Under the pieces are notes generated by a model. That model searched no databases and was not told the origin of the DNA. It was given only the letters and a program-made list of their open reading frames with translations. Source: an uncultured Bacteroidales bacterium (GTDB taxonomy: Bacteria > Bacteroidota > Bacteroidia > Bacteroidales > P3). From it: a DNA stretch of 64,000 nt. Shown one piece after another: positions 8,758 to 17,411 of this stretch (its first letter is position 1; every line of letters begins with the position of its first letter). The position numbers were made by a program, and so were the translations under genes. The stretch is taken from positions 1-64,000 of the forward strand of contig CAMUZR010000009.1 of the NCBI GenBank assembly GCA_947165255.1, given 5' to 3'.

Positions 8758-10014
8758 ATGCGAATACTTTACTCTATAGGAATACACTGCTATGCATTGG
8801 GCGTAAGGTTGACCGCTCCTTTTAACAGCAAGGCACGACTTATGGTGAAGGGATGGAAAGAAACTTTCGGGCGACTATCCATGGCATCTGTTGGTAAAGG
8901 CAATACGGCGTGGTTTCACGCTTCTTCCTTGGGTGAATTTGAGCAGGCACGACCCGTGTTAGAACAATTCCGCCGCGAAAACCCAGGCTATCAAATCTGC
9001 GTCACATTCTTCTCTCCCAGCGGTTACGAAGTACGTAAAAACTATCCTGAGGCTGACTTCATTTGCTATCTTCCGATGGACACACGCAAAAATGCCCGCC
9101 GTTTTGTGAATCTGTTGCGCCCATCGGTTGTTTTTTTTGTCAAGTACGACTTCTGGTTCAATTACTTGGAGCAGTTGCGACTGAGGGAAATACCTACAGT
9201 AATCTTTTCTTCCATCTTTCGTCCCGACCAATACTTTTTCAAATTATACGGTCAGTGGTTTCTGAAACAGCTGGGGCTCTGTTTCACCCACATCTTTGTA
9301 CAAAACGAAGAGTCGGTTCAACTACTCAAGAGCCATGGCATCACACAGGTTTCTATTGCCGGCGATACACGTTTCGACCGAGTACATGCCATCGCTCAGG
9401 AGTCCTGCCGATTCACCAAAATTGAAGACTTCCTAGAGCATCATAAGGGAAGCAAAGTGCTTTTAGCTGGGAGTTCGTGGGAGCCCGATGAAGCCAATCT
9501 GAAAAAGTATTTCGACCACCGCCATCACGACCTACTTTTGGTGCTGGCGCCTCACGTCACTTCCGAGAGCCATATAAACTACATTCTCAACCTCTTTGGA
9601 AAAGAAAACTGCTCACGCTATAGCCAGCTCGATAAAGCGAACCCTAATTCCCGCATTCTCATTATCGATACCATCGGTATTTTGGCATCACTTTATCGCT
9701 ACGCTCACGTAGCATACATCGGTGGCGGATTTGGCAGAGGCATACACAACATTCTTGAGGCCATTACTTTTGGCAAGCCCGTTGTTTTTGGACCGAACTA
9801 TCAGAAATTCAAAGAAGCCAAAGACATTATTTCTCTTGGCGGAGGGTATTCATACCAACAATATGAACAACTGCAGCGAACCCTGGACGCCCTGCTTGAC
9901 GACGAAGCTTATTACTTAAAATCGTCCAAAGTCTGCACACAATACCTTAATCAGAATCTCGGTTCTGCCGAAATAATACTATCCACTATCAGCAAGTATA
10001 TCAACAAGGCATAA
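8758..10014 (+). CDS. kdtA: 3-deoxy-D-manno-octulosonic acid transferase
   Basis: WaaA/KdtA adds Kdo from CMP-Kdo to lipid A precursor at the inner face of the cytoplasmic membrane. The length (418 aa) and conserved blocks fit: N-terminal HASSLGEFEQARP with the catalytic-type Glu, FVKYDFWFNYL, and the C-terminal nucleotide-sugar region GGGFGRGIHNILEAITFGKPVVFGP. It lies 21 bp after the barrel gene and 15 bp before tamL, so LPS assembly and outer-membrane protein assembly genes are co-transcribed. It implies a Kdo-containing lipopolysaccharide in this organism. Confidence 0.95.
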   Translation: MRILYSIGIHCYALGVRLTAPFNSKARLMVKGWKETFGRLSMASVGKGNTAWFHASSLGEFEQARPVLEQFRRENPGYQICVTFFSPSGYEVRKNYPEADFICYLPMDTRKNARRFVNLLRPSVVFFVKYDFWFNYLEQLRLREIPTVIFSSIFRPDQYFFKLYGQWFLKQLGLCFTHIFVQNEESVQLLKSHGITQVSIAGDTRFDRVHAIAQESCRFTKIEDFLEHHKGSKVLLAGSSWEPDEANLKKYFDHRHHDLLLVLAPHVTSESHINYILNLFGKENCSRYSQLDKANPNSRILIIDTIGILASLYRYAHVAYIGGGFGRGIHNILEAITFGKPVVFGPNYQKFKEAKDIISLGGGYSYQQYEQLQRTLDALLDDEAYYLKSSKVCTQYLNQNLGSAEIILSTISKYINKA

Positions 10015-10029
10015 GGAATTCACATTAAA

Positions 10030-12498
10030 TTGAAAAGAATAGCCGCCATAATACTTCTCATAACCGTTCTGCTCGTCTTTTCGTCGTGCAACGTTGACAA
10101 ATATCTACAGAACGACCAACGCATTCTGCGCAATAATAGTATTGACATTACGATGGCCGACAGCACTTCTGTCACTTCGGAAATCCGTTCAGCACTCTCA
10201 AATGCCTCACAATACTACATCCAAAAGCCCAACAAAAAAATACTATTCATTCCGTTTAATCGTATCTTATATTGTATTCCTACTCCCGAAGACAGTTCTT
10301 TTTGGGGCAAACTATGGCACAAGGCAGGCAAACCTCCTGTCATTTACGACAGTCGTGATGCTTATAAGACCGCTGCCCAACTCAACACACTTCTAAAAAC
10401 CAAAGGTAGTTTTAACTCTATTGTCAAAGTCGATACATCCCACCGAGGCAAATCTTATGTCGACGTCACCTACAGGGTCATTGCCTCTCATCGTTATACT
10501 ATTGACGAAGTCCGCTACCGATGTCTACAGCAAGACATAAACGACCTTCTCCAGCAGTGGAAAGCTGATTCGTATCTGAAAGCTGGAGACTACTATGACC
10601 AAGACCTTATGACCCTTGAGCAACAACGTATCGTAGACCTTCTGAAGAGTCAAGGTTACTACCACGCCACTAAAGAAATGGTTCATTTCCTAGTCGATAC
10701 CACTTATATTCCCATGAAAATGGGAATCCTACTCTCCGTTCGAATTCCTCAGAACGCCGAAGGCAAAGAAGGCAATAACGTTCTTCATAAATACTACATT
10801 GGCGACATTTACATATATCCCAACGTCTCCACCGCCCTTAGTCCTTTAAATTATCAGTTCGACACCCTTTTATACCAATACCGCCACCTGCGCGGCCTTT
10901 CCGACCTCTATTTCATTCACACCGACAAAATTACTCCATCTCCCAAAGCTATCAGCCGCTCACTCTTTGTCTTCCCAGAAATGCCCTATCGACCTCAGAT
11001 ATCCTCTAACACTTCAAATTCCCTCTTGGGACTACACAACTTTAAGTATGTAGATATCAGTTTTGTCGAGTCACCACGCAGCTCTGACACACTTAAACTC
11101 CTTGATACTCGCATCCGCTTACTTAACAGCAGCCGCCATCGCGTTAGCCTCTCATTCGAACTTACTAACTCTTCTGACCTAGGTACCTCCTCTGGCCACG
11201 GTAACATAATTACCAGCGGCAACCTAGGACTAGGCACCTCCGTCGGATACGAAAACAGCAACCTTTTTGGCGACGCTGAAAGGTTCAATCTTAGTGGCGG
11301 TCTAACATTTGATTTCCCTAAGAAAGTGTTTTCATCAAAAGCCACAACCTTCTACGACATATTCTCTAATTTTGAAGGCGATGTCACAGCCTCTCTCGAT
11401 CTCCCTAGTTTCCTTGCCCCATTTGCTGCTGAACTGGTCTGGCAGAGCTTCAAACCCCACACCCTAGTCCAGCTCAGTTATAACTATCTCTTCCGCTCGC
11501 TTAGTGTGCCCGTTACCGACCCATTTGGCGCTACCACAGCGACCGACATTCAGCTTGAACGTGTACGTTTAGGTGAATCATTTGGCTACTCTTGGAACCA
11601 AGGAAGAAAAATACACCATGTGCTTCTCCCCCTAAACCTCTCATACTCACGACTTATTTCAGGTGAGGAATACTACAGACATCTTTCAGAACTCACTCAC
11701 GACAGACAATTCCTATATCAAACACGCGATTTTGTCCTGCTAAACACCCACTACGAATTCACATATACAGACCAAGACCTCTCCAAACGTGGCAATTTCA
11801 GCTATTATCACTTCTCGGTCGAAACCGCTGGCAATGTCTTAAACGGCATTGCCAACCTGATAGGCAAATCGCCTTCCGTCAACAGCAATGGTAAACGTAT
11901 TGAATTTTCTCAATATTTCCGTTTCGAGAGCGAATATAAAAAATACTTTTACCTTGGACAAAACAACACATTAGTCCTTCGTCTTCTGGGTGGCTTCGCT
12001 CTGCCCTATGGAAAATCGGCAGAAGTCCCTTACGAAAAAATGTTCACCGGAGGAGGTCCTACATCTATGCGCGGATGGTCTCTGAGACACCTTGGACCCG
12101 GACAGCGTAACCCCGACTCTGCCAACTACATCTGGGGGGTGGCTCCTATCCAGTTAGTATTCAATATCGAAGAGCGTTTCCCTCTCTTCGGTATCTTCGA
12201 AGGAGCAGTCTTTGCCGACCTGGGTAATGTTTGGGAATGGCAATCCTGGGGAGTAAACACTCGCCACAATTCATCTCGTCAAGTACAAAACTACAAATTC
12301 GAACCGTTGGAGATTCTCAAAGGGTTCGCCCTCGACGCTGGTTTAGGGCTTCGTGCCAAAATATCCGTGATCACCCTACGACTCGACCTTGCACTACCTA
12401 TTTACGACCCCAACTACGGCCCCGATCAAAGATGGTTCAACACCCATTGGGCATGGAATATTTTAGCCCTCAACTTCGGAATCAATTACCCCTTCTAA
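10030..12498 (+). CDS. tamL: TamA-like outer-membrane lipoprotein (TamL), Omp85 superfamily
   Basis: An 822-aa Omp85-family protein. It begins with TTG at 10030 (no upstream ATG fits) and has a lipobox (LVFSSC, Cys near residue 19), the hallmark of the Bacteroidota TamA homologue TamL. The first half carries POTRA-like repeats; the second half is the D15/bacterial surface antigen barrel with the SMRGW loop motif (VRG[FY]-like) and a terminal aromatic residue (GINYPF). By homology it helps insert or export outer-membrane proteins with an inner-membrane TamB partner, which is not in this window. It sits 15 bp after kdtA and 10 bp before the polyprenyl synthase. Confidence 0.92.
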   Translation: MKRIAAIILLITVLLVFSSCNVDKYLQNDQRILRNNSIDITMADSTSVTSEIRSALSNASQYYIQKPNKKILFIPFNRILYCIPTPEDSSFWGKLWHKAGKPPVIYDSRDAYKTAAQLNTLLKTKGSFNSIVKVDTSHRGKSYVDVTYRVIASHRYTIDEVRYRCLQQDINDLLQQWKADSYLKAGDYYDQDLMTLEQQRIVDLLKSQGYYHATKEMVHFLVDTTYIPMKMGILLSVRIPQNAEGKEGNNVLHKYYIGDIYIYPNVSTALSPLNYQFDTLLYQYRHLRGLSDLYFIHTDKITPSPKAISRSLFVFPEMPYRPQISSNTSNSLLGLHNFKYVDISFVESPRSSDTLKLLDTRIRLLNSSRHRVSLSFELTNSSDLGTSSGHGNIITSGNLGLGTSVGYENSNLFGDAERFNLSGGLTFDFPKKVFSSKATTFYDIFSNFEGDVTASLDLPSFLAPFAAELVWQSFKPHTLVQLSYNYLFRSLSVPVTDPFGATTATDIQLERVRLGESFGYSWNQGRKIHHVLLPLNLSYSRLISGEEYYRHLSELTHDRQFLYQTRDFVLLNTHYEFTYTDQDLSKRGNFSYYHFSVETAGNVLNGIANLIGKSPSVNSNGKRIEFSQYFRFESEYKKYFYLGQNNTLVLRLLGGFALPYGKSAEVPYEKMFTGGGPTSMRGWSLRHLGPGQRNPDSANYIWGVAPIQLVFNIEERFPLFGIFEGAVFADLGNVWEWQSWGVNTRHNSSRQVQNYKFEPLEILKGFALDAGLGLRAKISVITLRLDLALPIYDPNYGPDQRWFNTHWAWNILALNFGINYPF

Positions 12499-12508
12499 CA
12501 TAATTGTT

Positions 12509-13474
12509 ATGAAAAAACTATTAGACAAAGTAAAACTAATATTTGATCAAGAACAGTTCGTACACGAACCAAAAGAACTCTACGAGCCCATCGAATATAC
12601 ACTTCGCTTGGGTGGTAAACGTATACGCCCCCTTCTGTTGCTGGCCGCCAACCAAATGTTCGGGGGAGAGGAGGATCAGGTACGCTATGCAGCCATCGGT
12701 ATTGAGACCTTCCACAACTTTACTCTGCTTCATGACGATCTAATGGACAAATCCCCCCTTCGCCGTGGAAAGCCCACCGTCTACTGCAAATGGGACGAAA
12801 ATACTGCCATCCTCTCAGGCGATACCATGTACGCCCTAGCCTGGCGCTATTTCCTTCGTCTGCCACATCCCAATTTGCAAACAATTCTCAACTGCTTCAA
12901 CGAAACCTGTATCAAAGTATGCGAAGGTCAGCAGTTCGACATGAACTATGAACACAAAGACGAAGTAACTATTGCCGAATATCTTATGATGATACGTCTG
13001 AAGACCGCCGTTCTTTTGGCCGGAGCACTAAAAATTGGGGCTTTATACGCCAATGCCGAAGCATCAAACGTGGAAAATCTTTACCAATTTGGCATCCATC
13101 TAGGGCTGGCATTTCAACTCCAAGACGACCTGCTCGACTGTTATGGAGACATGGCCGTTTTCGGCAAGAAAACAGGACAAGACATCCGTGATAACAAAAA
13201 GACATACCTCATACTTAAGGCCCTTGAGATAGCCACCCCTAGTCAGCAAGAAGAGCTTCACCGCCACTTCGCATCTTCACCTGAAAATTGCGAGGCTAAG
13301 GTTGGCCGGGTATTAGATATTTATAACCAAATCGGCATTCGACAGCATGTCCAAGATGCTATACAAAAAGAGTTCGAATTGGCTAAAACATATCTCGATA
13401 ATGTACAAGTAGATCCAATACGAAAAAAACCATTATTAGAACTCATGAACTCACTTTTTGAACGCAAAAAATAA
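12509..13474 (+). CDS. Polyprenyl diphosphate synthase
   Basis: Trans-prenyltransferase that extends allylic diphosphates with isopentenyl diphosphate. Both aspartate-rich motifs are visible: first DDxxD as DDLMD (residues 76-80, followed by RRGKPT) and second as QDDLLD near residue 208. The GGKRIRP block near residue 35 is also present. At 321 aa it could be a geranylgeranyl, farnesyl or octaprenyl synthase; chain length cannot be read with confidence. It is the last gene of the envelope operon. Confidence 0.9.
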   Translation: MKKLLDKVKLIFDQEQFVHEPKELYEPIEYTLRLGGKRIRPLLLLAANQMFGGEEDQVRYAAIGIETFHNFTLLHDDLMDKSPLRRGKPTVYCKWDENTAILSGDTMYALAWRYFLRLPHPNLQTILNCFNETCIKVCEGQQFDMNYEHKDEVTIAEYLMMIRLKTAVLLAGALKIGALYANAEASNVENLYQFGIHLGLAFQLQDDLLDCYGDMAVFGKKTGQDIRDNKKTYLILKALEIATPSQQEELHRHFASSPENCEAKVGRVLDIYNQIGIRQHVQDAIQKEFELAKTYLDNVQVDPIRKKPLLELMNSLFERKK

Positions 13475-13513
13475 AAAAAACAAAGAAAAGTTCATTGATT
13501 CCGAAAAATAACG

Positions 13514-13521
13514 TATATTTG
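13514..13521 (+). promoter_or_regulatory. -7 box upstream of the exbB-like gene
   Basis: TATATTTG matches TAnnTTTG, about 65 nt before the ATG at 13586. TTG at 13495-13497 is a weak -33 candidate (16-nt spacing). Confidence 0.45.
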
Positions 13522-13585
13522 CACAAATATTGATAGAAATCGAATTCAAATTAACTAATTAATAATTAATTCATTAAATTAAATC

Positions 13586-14416
13586 ATGAAAAAAGTAATT
13601 GCTTTGATGTCAATCGTTGGATTATTGACATTCACCAATCTCAATGGTGTCATGGCCCAGGATCAGGCAGCCGCCACCGACCAGCCCGCCACCGAACAAG
13701 TAGAGCAGACCACCGACAGCGCCGTTGCCGAAGCACCCGCTGTTGCAGAACCCGAAACTGCTCCCGTAGCTGCTCCCGAAGAGCACAAATCCTTCCACCA
13801 GGTCCTGAAAGAGAAATATATTCAGGGTGGTGCTGGCTGGATGACCCCCGTGCTCCTCTGCCTCATCTTCGGTATGGCCCTCGTTATCGAGCGTATCCTC
13901 TACCTCAACATGGCTACCACCAATGTACAGAAACTCCTCGAAGGCATTGAAGAGAAGGTCCAGAAGGGCGACTACAACGGTGCCAAAGAACTCTGCCGCG
14001 ATACCCGTGGCCCCGTGGCCTCCATCTTCTATCAGGGTCTTGACCGCATCGACGAAGGTCTTGACAACGTCGAAAAAGCCGTCACCTCTTACGGTGGTGT
14101 CCAGATGGCCCGCCTGGAGAACAACATGACTTGGATTGGCCTGTTCATCGCTCTGGCTCCTTCCTTCGGATTCCTCGGCACCGTCGTAGGTATGGTCCAG
14201 GCATTCGATGACATCGAAGTCGCTGGTGACATCAGCCCGACCGTTGTTGCTGGTGGTATGAAGGTTGCTCTGTTGACCACCATCTTCGGTCTTATCGCCG
14301 CTATCATTCTTCAGATTTTCTACAACTATATCCTTACCAAAATCGAGAGCCTCGTTGCCCAGATGGAAGATGGTTCCATCACCTTTATGGACATCCTCGT
14401 TAAGAACAAGAAATAA
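13586..14416 (+). CDS. MotA/TolQ/ExbB proton channel family protein
   Basis: Inner-membrane proton-channel subunit of an ExbB-ExbD or TolQ-TolR type motor. It has a signal-peptide-like N-terminus (to VMAQ), then about 45 residues rich in A, E, P, T and Q, then the family core: a membrane helix near 90-110 and the two helices in WIGLFIALAPSFGFLGTVVGMVQAF and VALLTTIFGLIAAIILQIFYNYI. At 276 aa it exceeds the usual ExbB (about 240) because of the signal plus linker. It heads a cluster with a four-helix protein and two ExbD genes, so the unit is probably a complete energy-transduction motor. TonB is not in the cluster. Confidence 0.92.
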   Translation: MKKVIALMSIVGLLTFTNLNGVMAQDQAAATDQPATEQVEQTTDSAVAEAPAVAEPETAPVAAPEEHKSFHQVLKEKYIQGGAGWMTPVLLCLIFGMALVIERILYLNMATTNVQKLLEGIEEKVQKGDYNGAKELCRDTRGPVASIFYQGLDRIDEGLDNVEKAVTSYGGVQMARLENNMTWIGLFIALAPSFGFLGTVVGMVQAFDDIEVAGDISPTVVAGGMKVALLTTIFGLIAAIILQIFYNYILTKIESLVAQMEDGSITFMDILVKNKK

Positions 14417-14473
14417 TAGTTATAAGGAATCTCTAAATTAATCAATTTAAAAAACGTAAATCCTTTAACTGTT

Positions 14474-14914
14474 ATGAAAGAGAAAACTGACAAAATGTTA
14501 ACGTTAGTGATGCTGTTGCTCGGCGTGCTGTGTGCGGTTTTCGCATTCTTCTTCGCCGTCAACGTTGAAACTAACCCCCAATCCGGCCTCTTCGACATCG
14601 TCTTCTGGATCCTTGTCGCCATGATAGCCGTTTCAATTGTTGCTGCACTCATTTTCATGTTCAAGAGCTTGGCTGAAAAAGGCAAACTACTGAAGTTCTT
14701 CATTGGACTCATTGCCGTTGTTGCAGTATTATTTGTACTGTACCTTCTCTCCAATGGTTCCGACATTTCTGCCGGCATGCTGGACCGCTATGGTGCAACC
14801 GAAACAACCTCCAAGTGGATTGGCGCTTTCTGCTACCTGGTATACATTCTAGTTATCGGTGCCGCCTGCGCTATCCTCTACACGGAGATTGCTAAATCAT
14901 TCAAGAAAAAATAA
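14474..14914 (+). CDS. Small four-helix membrane protein in the ExbB/ExbD cluster
   Basis: A 146-aa protein of unknown function with four hydrophobic segments, about residues 7-30, 43-65, 75-95 and 120-142 (for example FWILVAMIAVSIVAALIFMF). The N- and C-termini are charged. It sits between the ExbB-like gene (57 bp) and the first ExbD-like gene (6 bp), so it is very likely made with the motor and may be an accessory subunit. No enzymatic motif is seen. The assignment to the motor is inference from context. Confidence 0.8.
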   Translation: MKEKTDKMLTLVMLLLGVLCAVFAFFFAVNVETNPQSGLFDIVFWILVAMIAVSIVAALIFMFKSLAEKGKLLKFFIGLIAVVAVLFVLYLLSNGSDISAGMLDRYGATETTSKWIGAFCYLVYILVIGAACAILYTEIAKSFKKK

Positions 14915-14920
14915 TTAACT

Positions 14921-15496
14921 ATGGGAAGAAAAACACCTGGTCTAAACACCAGCTCAATGTCCGACATCTCGTTCCTGTTGCTGGCCTTCTTCCTGTTGGT
15001 CTCCAACATCAATACAGATCAGGGTATTGCACGTCGTTTGCCCCCACCTCTTCCTAAAGAACAAAAAGAGGATATACAGATTAAGGAGAGAAACATTTTC
15101 GTGGTCAAGATCAACTTTGCCGACCGCATCCAGTTCAATGGTGAACTGGGCGACATCCACGATCTCAAAGACCGTGCTAAGGAATTCCTCGGCAACCCCA
15201 ACAATGATCCCAACCTCCCCGAAAAGACCCAAATTGACATACCCCTGCTAGGCAAGATGGATGTCTCTAAAGGTGTCATCTCCCTTCAGAACGACCGCGG
15301 TACCTCGTATGATGTGTATATTGCTGTCCAAAATGAACTCACTGCGGCAATCAACGAGATGCGTGACGAACTTTCACGAGAGAAGTTCGGCAAGAAGTAT
15401 TCTGACCTTAATGACAAACAGCTTGACGCTATCGACATGGCAATCCCCGTTGCTATTTCCGAGGCCGAGCCCACTAAGATAGGAGAGAAAAAATAA
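14921..15496 (+). CDS. ExbD/TolR family biopolymer transport protein (first copy)
   Basis: A 191-aa ExbD/TolR-type protein: a short cytoplasmic N-terminus, one membrane helix with the conserved Asp in SSMSDISFLLLAFFLL that carries protons with ExbB, then a periplasmic domain. It is longer than typical ExbD (about 140 aa) owing to an expanded periplasmic region with a proline-rich start (RRLPPPLPKE). Its stop overlaps the start of the next exbD gene (TAATG), indicating translational coupling and probably a heteromeric pair. Confidence 0.92.
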   Translation: MGRKTPGLNTSSMSDISFLLLAFFLLVSNINTDQGIARRLPPPLPKEQKEDIQIKERNIFVVKINFADRIQFNGELGDIHDLKDRAKEFLGNPNNDPNLPEKTQIDIPLLGKMDVSKGVISLQNDRGTSYDVYIAVQNELTAAINEMRDELSREKFGKKYSDLNDKQLDAIDMAIPVAISEAEPTKIGEKK

Positions 15497-15969
15497 TGGC
15501 AAGATTCACAGGTAAAAAAGCAAAAGAGACACCCGCACTCAACATGGGTTCGATGTCTGACATTATTTTCATGCTCCTCTTCTTCTTCATGACTATCACC
15601 ACCATGCGTGAAAGCTCATTGTATGTGAAGATTACTGTACCAAAAGCTACTGAGACAGTCAAACTCGAAAAAAAGAGCCTGGTCAGTTACATCAACGTGG
15701 GTGTCCCCATGCAAGGTGAGTTCCAGAAGAAATACGGTACAGAAAGCCGTATTCAGCTCAACGACATGATTTCCGAGGTATCCGACATTCCCTTGTTTGT
15801 CGAAAGCGAACTGCAGGCACGCGTCGAAGCCGACCGTCCCTTCGTCACTTTCTCAATCAAGGCCGACAAGGACACAAAGATGGGTCTCATCAGCGACATT
15901 AAGGAGGAACTGCGAAACACCGGCGCATTTAAGATTTTCTACAATGCTGCCAAAGGCGAGCGTAAATAA
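15496..15969 (+). CDS. ExbD/TolR family biopolymer transport protein (second copy)
   Basis: A 157-aa paralogue of the preceding gene, with the same architecture: N-terminal PALNMGSMSDIIFMLLFFFM containing the proton-carrying Asp in the single membrane helix, then a periplasmic domain. Its ATG overlaps the upstream stop codon by one base. Dual ExbD genes after one ExbB are common in Bacteroidota. A strong terminator ends the cluster 28 bp later. Confidence 0.92.
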   Translation: MARFTGKKAKETPALNMGSMSDIIFMLLFFFMTITTMRESSLYVKITVPKATETVKLEKKSLVSYINVGVPMQGEFQKKYGTESRIQLNDMISEVSDIPLFVESELQARVEADRPFVTFSIKADKDTKMGLISDIKEELRNTGAFKIFYNAAKGERK

Positions 15970-15996
15970 AAACACTACGTCTACTCTATAACAAGG

Positions 15997-16030
15997 AAAG
16001 ACCACCTCCCAAGGGTGGTCTTTCTTTTTA
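15997..16030 (+). terminator. Terminator of the ExbB/ExbD cluster
   Basis: Perfect 10-bp arms AAAGACCACC (15997-16006) and GGTGGTCTTT (16014-16023), 7-nt loop, followed by CTTTTTAT. Confidence 0.9.
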
Positions 16031-16141
16031 TAAAACAGAAAAAATGTAGAATACCTATAATTAGGTGAAAACAGAAAAGCTAATGCGTCTATAGCTCAAT
16101 TCAGAAATTAACAAATGTTCGTAAAATAAGAAAATATTTAG

Positions 16142-16149
16142 TACCTTTG
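16142..16149 (+). promoter_or_regulatory. -7 box upstream of the 16172 gene
   Basis: TACCTTTG fits TAnnTTTG and lies 22 nt before the ATG, implying a very short leader. The -33 region (TGTTCG) is only a partial match. Confidence 0.5.
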
Positions 16150-16171
16150 CATTTATAATAAAAAACAATAT

Positions 16172-17290
16172 ATGAAAAGATACACCTTACTTACAGCACT
16201 TTGCCTTTTAATAACCCTACCAATAAGTGCCCAAAACATTCACACCTGGAAGATGGGACCACTCACATGGAACGATTTCACGCCCAATTCTGCCATTGAA
16301 AAACAAGTCTCACACCTTGAGTATTACATGGGCATCGAATCCAAACATAAAGTTGTGGATGGCATCCTCTACAACAAACCAACCGCCTACGCCTACACAA
16401 CCGCCGAATACTCGTGGGTAGATACCAATTACCTCAGCGAAGAACTACTGCAATACAACCAGTGCATCTTCGATGCCGTTGAGTGCTATCGACGCCAACT
16501 AGATAGCAAGCTGCAAGACAGCTCCATCTTCACTCATGGTCAACTACTCGACGCAACCATGCGTCAATTAGCCGACGACGTCCGTCGTATCGAACTAGAA
16601 ACACAATATGGCACCGATACTGCCGCACTACACCGCTGGCAGAATCGGCTTAAAACCAAACTTTCCGAAAGTACCCCCAACCCAACATACGGCTATGAGG
16701 ATGCCCCATTCTCTTGGGCTATGACCCTCGATGCCGATTTTCTCTACACTGGAGGTCAGCTGCACGACTACTTCCGCAACGGAGGCGGCATGTCTTGGAA
16801 CTTTGAGATAGGCTACCATCGCGCCATCTTTGGCTTTGGACTAGGCATTGGTGGTTCCAGAAGCAAACAAGATACCATCTACACTGTTAATCCAGACAAC
16901 GAACTCTGGCGGTCCGACCATCTCACTTCACTCAACCTCTACGCCTACTGCGGCTATTCCGTTATTAACCGTAGCCGCCTCCGCCTCACCCCCTTCGTCG
17001 GTTACGGCCTGCTCGGCTACTACTGCACCCCCGACGAGGGCAGCTCCTTCGGCCCTTCTAACGGCTGCTTTCACTTCGGCATTGACTACAACCATATCTT
17101 CAGCAACCAAATAGACTACTGGGGGCTTTCCCGCGACTATTACAACTCAGAGCACGACAAACTCTACCTCGACGTGCGTCTCTTCGGCACCTACAACAAT
17201 TTCAACTCCATCATCGACGCCCCCACTGGCTTCACCCTCAATCTACAAATCGGCATTGGATTTGGCATCGGTCGCGCACACTGCAAATAA
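16172..17290 (+). CDS. Secreted two-part protein: degenerate DUF922-like domain plus beta-barrel
   Basis: A 372-aa protein with a signal peptide (to ISAQ). The first 170 mature residues resemble DUF922 proteins: an LTWNDF block near the start, a SWV block, then ELLQYNQCIFDAVECYRRQL, where the family normally shows a HExxHFD-type metal motif. Here the ligand histidines and glutamate are replaced (YNQCIFD), so metallopeptidase-like activity is unlikely. The C-terminal half (from about 185) is glycine- and aromatic-rich with repeated strands (FGFGLGIGGSR, LTPFVGYGLLGYY, LQIGIGFGIG), like a small outer-membrane barrel. The DUF922 relation is my pattern match and should be tested. Confidence 0.65.
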   Translation: MKRYTLLTALCLLITLPISAQNIHTWKMGPLTWNDFTPNSAIEKQVSHLEYYMGIESKHKVVDGILYNKPTAYAYTTAEYSWVDTNYLSEELLQYNQCIFDAVECYRRQLDSKLQDSSIFTHGQLLDATMRQLADDVRRIELETQYGTDTAALHRWQNRLKTKLSESTPNPTYGYEDAPFSWAMTLDADFLYTGGQLHDYFRNGGGMSWNFEIGYHRAIFGFGLGIGGSRSKQDTIYTVNPDNELWRSDHLTSLNLYAYCGYSVINRSRLRLTPFVGYGLLGYYCTPDEGSSFGPSNGCFHFGIDYNHIFSNQIDYWGLSRDYYNSEHDKLYLDVRLFGTYNNFNSIIDAPTGFTLNLQIGIGFGIGRAHCK

Positions 17291-17298
17291 GCTTTTTT

Positions 17299-17329
17299 TT
17301 CGCTATTTCAAAAAAAAAATGTACTTTTG
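17299..17329 (+). promoter_or_regulatory. Promoter of the CorA-like gene
   Basis: TTCG (17299-17302), 19 nt, TACTTTTG (17322-17329). The -7 box is a perfect TAnnTTTG; the -33 has C for T. It gives a leader of about 75 nt. Confidence 0.5.
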
Positions 17330-17411
17330 CAAACTGAAAATTCATAAATAACTAAGCGAATGTAGAAATCAGACCACATAGTGATCGTAACGTCAGAAGG
17401 GAGATCAACTC

